Shown one piece after another: positions 61,705 through 64,000 of a stretch of 64,000 nt of DNA. Numbering within the stretch: position 1 is the stretch's first letter; each line of letters starts with the position of its first letter. Both the position numbers and the translations under genes were made by a program. Source of the stretch: Candidatus Amarolinea dominans (GTDB lineage Bacteria > Chloroflexota > Anaerolineae > SSC4 > Amarolineaceae); assembly GCA_016719785.1 (NCBI GenBank), contig JADJYJ010000030.1:248001-312000 (forward strand), given 5' to 3'. Under the pieces are notes generated by a model. That model saw nothing but the letters and a program-made list of their open reading frames with translations, had not been told where the DNA came from and ran no database searches.

Positions 61705-63106
61705 TCAAATGACGGGAAGTGAGGGCTGGCGGTCTGCGTCTTGCCAGGCCGCGCCCCAGAAACCCAGAACGGTCCAGGTGAGCAGGCGGCCCTGGGTGGC
61801 CTGGAAGGGGTAAAAATCAAAGAGGCCGATCACGATCAGGGCCAGCAGCGCGGCCGTGAGGCCCAGGAGGGAGGCCGGCGGGGTGCGCTGTTTGATCCAG
61901 GCCACCAACGGGGCCAGCATGAGCCACAGCCAGAGCAGTCCGCCCAGGGGGCCGAGTTCAACCAGGGCCAGGAGAGGCGCCATATGCACCGGCTGCGGCG
62001 CGTAGGCGCCGAGGAGATCTTGATTGCCAACCAGCGTCAGGCGGGTGAACTGCGCCAGACCGATGCCGGGCCAGGGCGCGGTGGTCAGGCGGCGCCAGGC
62101 AATGGACAGCGTGGCGCCGCGCTCAGCGATGGAACGCACCTCGGCGCCGGCGCCGGTCAAGCCCAGGCGGCTGGCGAGGATGGGCCAGGTGACGATGCCA
62201 AAAACGAGACCGAGGCCAAGCAGGGGCAGGACGATGCGGCGCACGAAACGGCGACGCCTGGGCGGCGGCTGCCCCCACAGGGCACGGCCGCCAATCAGCA
62301 GGACGCCCAGCGCAACGCCGATCCAGGTGGCGCGGGAAAAGGTGACGGCCAGCCCGGCCGCGGTCAATGCCAGCCCTGCGTACCAGGCCCAGCGCAGGCG
62401 CACGTTGCTTGTGCTGACCGTGGCCAACGCCCACAGGAAGGCCACCGCCAGACAGCCGGCCAGGATGTTCGGGTGCTGAGTCAGGCCATAGGGGCGCAGC
62501 CAGCGCACCCCGGCGGCGTAGATCACACTGACGCCTGGCATTTGCTGGCTGAGCGGCACTTCGCCCACGAAGCTCAGCCCAACGGCGTGCTGAACAGCGG
62601 CCTGCGCCAGTGCGATGATCGCCTGCAGCGAGCTGCCTGCCAGTAACAGTGCCGGCGCGGCGGCGCAGCCAGGGTGAGCCGGCAATCACCAACGCCCACA
62701 GCGTCACCAGGCTGAGGCGCGCCGATTGATAAAGCGCGAGGTCACGATCGGCAGAGACGGGAACCAGGGCGAAGGCCAGGAGCGGCAAGGCCAGCAGCGG
62801 CCACAGCATCCAGCCCGGCAGCGCAGACAGATCAGGCTTGGTCAACAGCCAGGCCATCACCGCGACCAGCAGCAGGGCATCGGTGGCGTAGAGCGAGAAA
62901 TCGGTCAGTTCGTGGAACAGAATTCCTTCGAACGGGCGGCGCACCACGATCCAATGCCACCACCAGGGCAGCATCAACAGCACCAGGGCGCCAACGCCGT
63001 TGCGCACCGCGCGGCCCCCCTGGCCCCCAAGTATGGGGGGGGGCATCAACAGCACCAGGGCGCCAACGCCGTTGCGCACGGAAAGGAGAAGGTTGCGAAT
63101 GGACAA
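61705..63106 (-). pseudogene. O-antigen ligase/polymerase-like membrane protein, frameshifted
   Basis: A polytopic membrane protein of about 466 residues if one frameshift near 62660-62676 is repaired. The first part (from TTG at 63106, after GAGG) has five or six helices up to VTLWALVIAGSPWL. The second part begins LLLAGSSLQAIIALAQ in another frame and carries the Wzy/WaaL-like signature region with TQHPNILAGCLAV and TFSRATWIGVALG, then GIGLAQFTRL. Near the N-terminus a 24-residue segment (NGVGALVLLM...) is duplicated. It could join polysaccharide units at the outer face of the membrane if functional. Confidence 0.75.
62971..63079. repeat. 37-bp exact direct repeat within the O-antigen-ligase-like gene
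   Basis: 62971-63007 and 63043-63079 are identical over 37 bases, 72 bases apart, so the duplication adds 24 codons in frame. The 35 bases between contain CCCCCAAGTATGGGGG, a GC-rich palindrome, next to a second C-run. Confidence 0.92.
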
Positions 63107-63176
63107 GATGACCTCACACGCAGGGTGCGGCGGTTGCCGCGTGGCGTAGAATGAGAAATCAAGGCAACGCGATTTT

Positions 63177-63248
63177 ATACTGCAGGCGGGCACGAATTGC
63201 GCCTGTTTCCGTAGGCGGAAGGGTGAAGTCTATTCCCGCTTGCAGTAT
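63177..63248. repeat. Inverted repeat upstream of the last gene
   Basis: ATACTGCAGGCGGG (63177-63190) and CCCGCTTGCAGTAT (63235-63248) are inverted with one mismatch around 44 bases. It lies between two divergent genes and could be an operator pair, a hairpin or a small element. The rest of the gap 63107-63303 shows nothing else. Confidence 0.65.
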
Positions 63249-63303
63249 ATCACACTGGCGGCAGATCGGGAACTCGCAGCAGAAATGAAAATGATCCCCG
63301 CGC

Positions 63304-63332
63304 TTGGCAAGTCGGGCAATTGTGACTATAAT
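63304..63332 (+). promoter_or_regulatory. Promoter of the DUF5107-type gene
   Basis: TTGGCA (63304-63309), 17 bases, TATAAT (63327-63332). The ATG at 63340 lies at the expected first transcribed base, so the mRNA is probably leaderless. Confidence 0.75.
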
Positions 63333-63339
63333 CGTTGAT

Positions 63340-64000
63340 ATGCGCAGACGATGGTTCGCCCTGGAAGATGAGAGCCAAAAAACTCCTGGCTGGACGCCTG
63401 TTGGCAGCCGTTGGGCGTTTGTCCCCGCGATGACAGCCTGGTTGGCTGCGGCCGGCCGGCGTCTGGTGATGGCTGGCCTGGCGCTTGCCGTGCTCAGCGC
63501 ATGTCAACAGGCAACGCCCGCGCCTCCAGGCCCGGCCGGCGCCGCCGTCACAGCCCCTGCCACCGAGGTTGTGCCCAGCGCAACACCCGCGCCGCCCACA
63601 GCGACGCCCGCCCCGCCCGCGCCCACGCCCGTGCCGCCCACGGCGACGCCCATTCCGCCCGCGGCGACGCCCATTCCGCCCACGGCGACGCCCATTCCGC
63701 CCGCGGCGACGTCCGTCCCGCCCCCGGTCACGCCTGCCCCGCCCGCGCCGGCGGCGACGGTCAGCGTGTACGAGCGGCAGATCACGTTCGGCGCCTATCC
63801 CTACGCGGCGTTTCAGCGCAAAGTGACCGACCCTCTGTTCAACTGGACGTGGCCCATGCTGGACCGGGCGGCCTACGCGGCGACCGCGCCACAGCCCACC
63901 CCGCAGACCTGGCGTGAGTTGGTACTGGAGAATGAGTTCCTGCGCCTGGGTGTGCTGCCCGATTTGGGCGGCCGGCTGATCGAATGTTTCTACAAGCCCA
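63340..64000 (+). CDS. DUF5107-type lipoprotein, cut by the window end
   Basis: The first 220 residues of a longer protein. An N-terminal region with a hydrophobic segment ends in LAVLSAC (lipobox, Cys near residue 56). A Pro/Thr/Ala stalk of about 75 residues (PPTATPIPPAATP repeats) follows. Then VYERQITFGAYPYAAF and LVLENEFLRLGVLPDLGGRLIECFYKP, the start of a DUF5107/galactose-mutarotase-like beta domain seen in carbohydrate-associated proteins. No ribosome site precedes the ATG, which fits the leaderless promoter. The domain continues outside. Confidence 0.75.
   Translation, partial: MRRRWFALEDESQKTPGWTPVGSRWAFVPAMTAWLAAAGRRLVMAGLALAVLSACQQATPAPPGPAGAAVTAPATEVVPSATPAPPTATPAPPAPTPVPPTATPIPPAATPIPPTATPIPPAATSVPPPVTPAPPAPAATVSVYERQITFGAYPYAAFQRKVTDPLFNWTWPMLDRAAYAATAPQPTPQTWRELVLENEFLRLGVLPDLGGRLIECFYKP

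Overview
The window is about 64 kb of GC-rich DNA. It most resembles the chromosome of a filamentous-type Chloroflexota (Anaerolineae/Caldilineae-like). This is inferred from style, not from a marker gene: many secreted proteins carry long Thr/Pro linkers (TPTPT-type), there are lipoproteins with short Cys boxes, a sortase with the same linker, dockerin-like tails without visible cohesins, a decayed pair of DUF1670-type genes, and several near-consensus -10/-35 promoters placed so close to start codons that the mRNAs would be leaderless.

Layout. 0-2 kb: two IolE-like TIM-barrel isomerase/epimerase genes. 2-4.6 kb (minus): sortase, PlsC-type acyltransferase and a LysM lipoprotein. 4.7-9.3 kb: an OB-HD protein, a thermolysin-family protease and a dockerin-tailed secreted protein. 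9.3-10.9 kb: serS followed directly by two serine tRNA genes, a compact serine-charging locus. 11.1-13.3 kb: ygeY-ygeW, a hydrolase/carbamoyltransferase pair known from purine-catabolism loci. 13.5-19.9 kb: a membrane protein, a 1318-residue multi-module secreted protein and a lipoprotein. 20-20.5 kb: a MazF-type toxin-antitoxin pair. 20.7-25.2 kb: a secreted glycosidase, an M20 peptidase and a MenC/N-acylamino-acid-racemase-like enzyme. 25.3-28 kb: bactofilin, prs, and divergently rdgB and a thioesterase. 28-32.2 kb: a GAF-GAF-GGDEF diguanylate cyclase and an RCC1-repeat secreted protein. 32.3-34.1 kb: a decayed, inverted-repeat-bounded two-gene DUF1670 cassette (candidate mobile element). 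34.3-42.6 kb: YhhN, UvrC, MFS, an antitoxin with a truncated PIN toxin, an EamA exporter and a large CNB/bPH2 membrane protein. 42.6-53 kb: an RHS polymorphic-toxin locus. 53-64 kb: DUF4349 lipoprotein, phosphoesterase, tsaE-tsaB-rimI, PHP phosphoesterase, a GH13 protein, a fused epimerase-SDR, a frameshifted O-antigen-ligase-like gene and the start of a DUF5107-type lipoprotein.

The most interesting region is 42.6-53 kb. A long RHS/YD-repeat gene has lost its reading frame at least seven times, but its last segment is open. It ends in an HNH-like toxin tip followed 11 bases later by a double-CXXCG protein of the type known as SitI6 immunity proteins. Downstream lie a second orphan RHS tip that overlaps a small lipoprotein gene, two more RHS scraps, three 88-bp palindromic tandem repeats, and CACACGAAG-type palindromes that occur on both sides of the locus. 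This looks like a turnover zone of toxin/immunity cassettes. The second candidate novelty is the DUF1670 pair between roughly 20-bp imperfect inverted repeats.

Reading-frame breaks fall in particular genes (RHS, DUF1670, RCC1, O-antigen ligase, M20 N-terminus), while very long neighbouring genes are intact. This argues for real decay more than for uniformly poor sequence, but read-level errors cannot be excluded from sequence alone.
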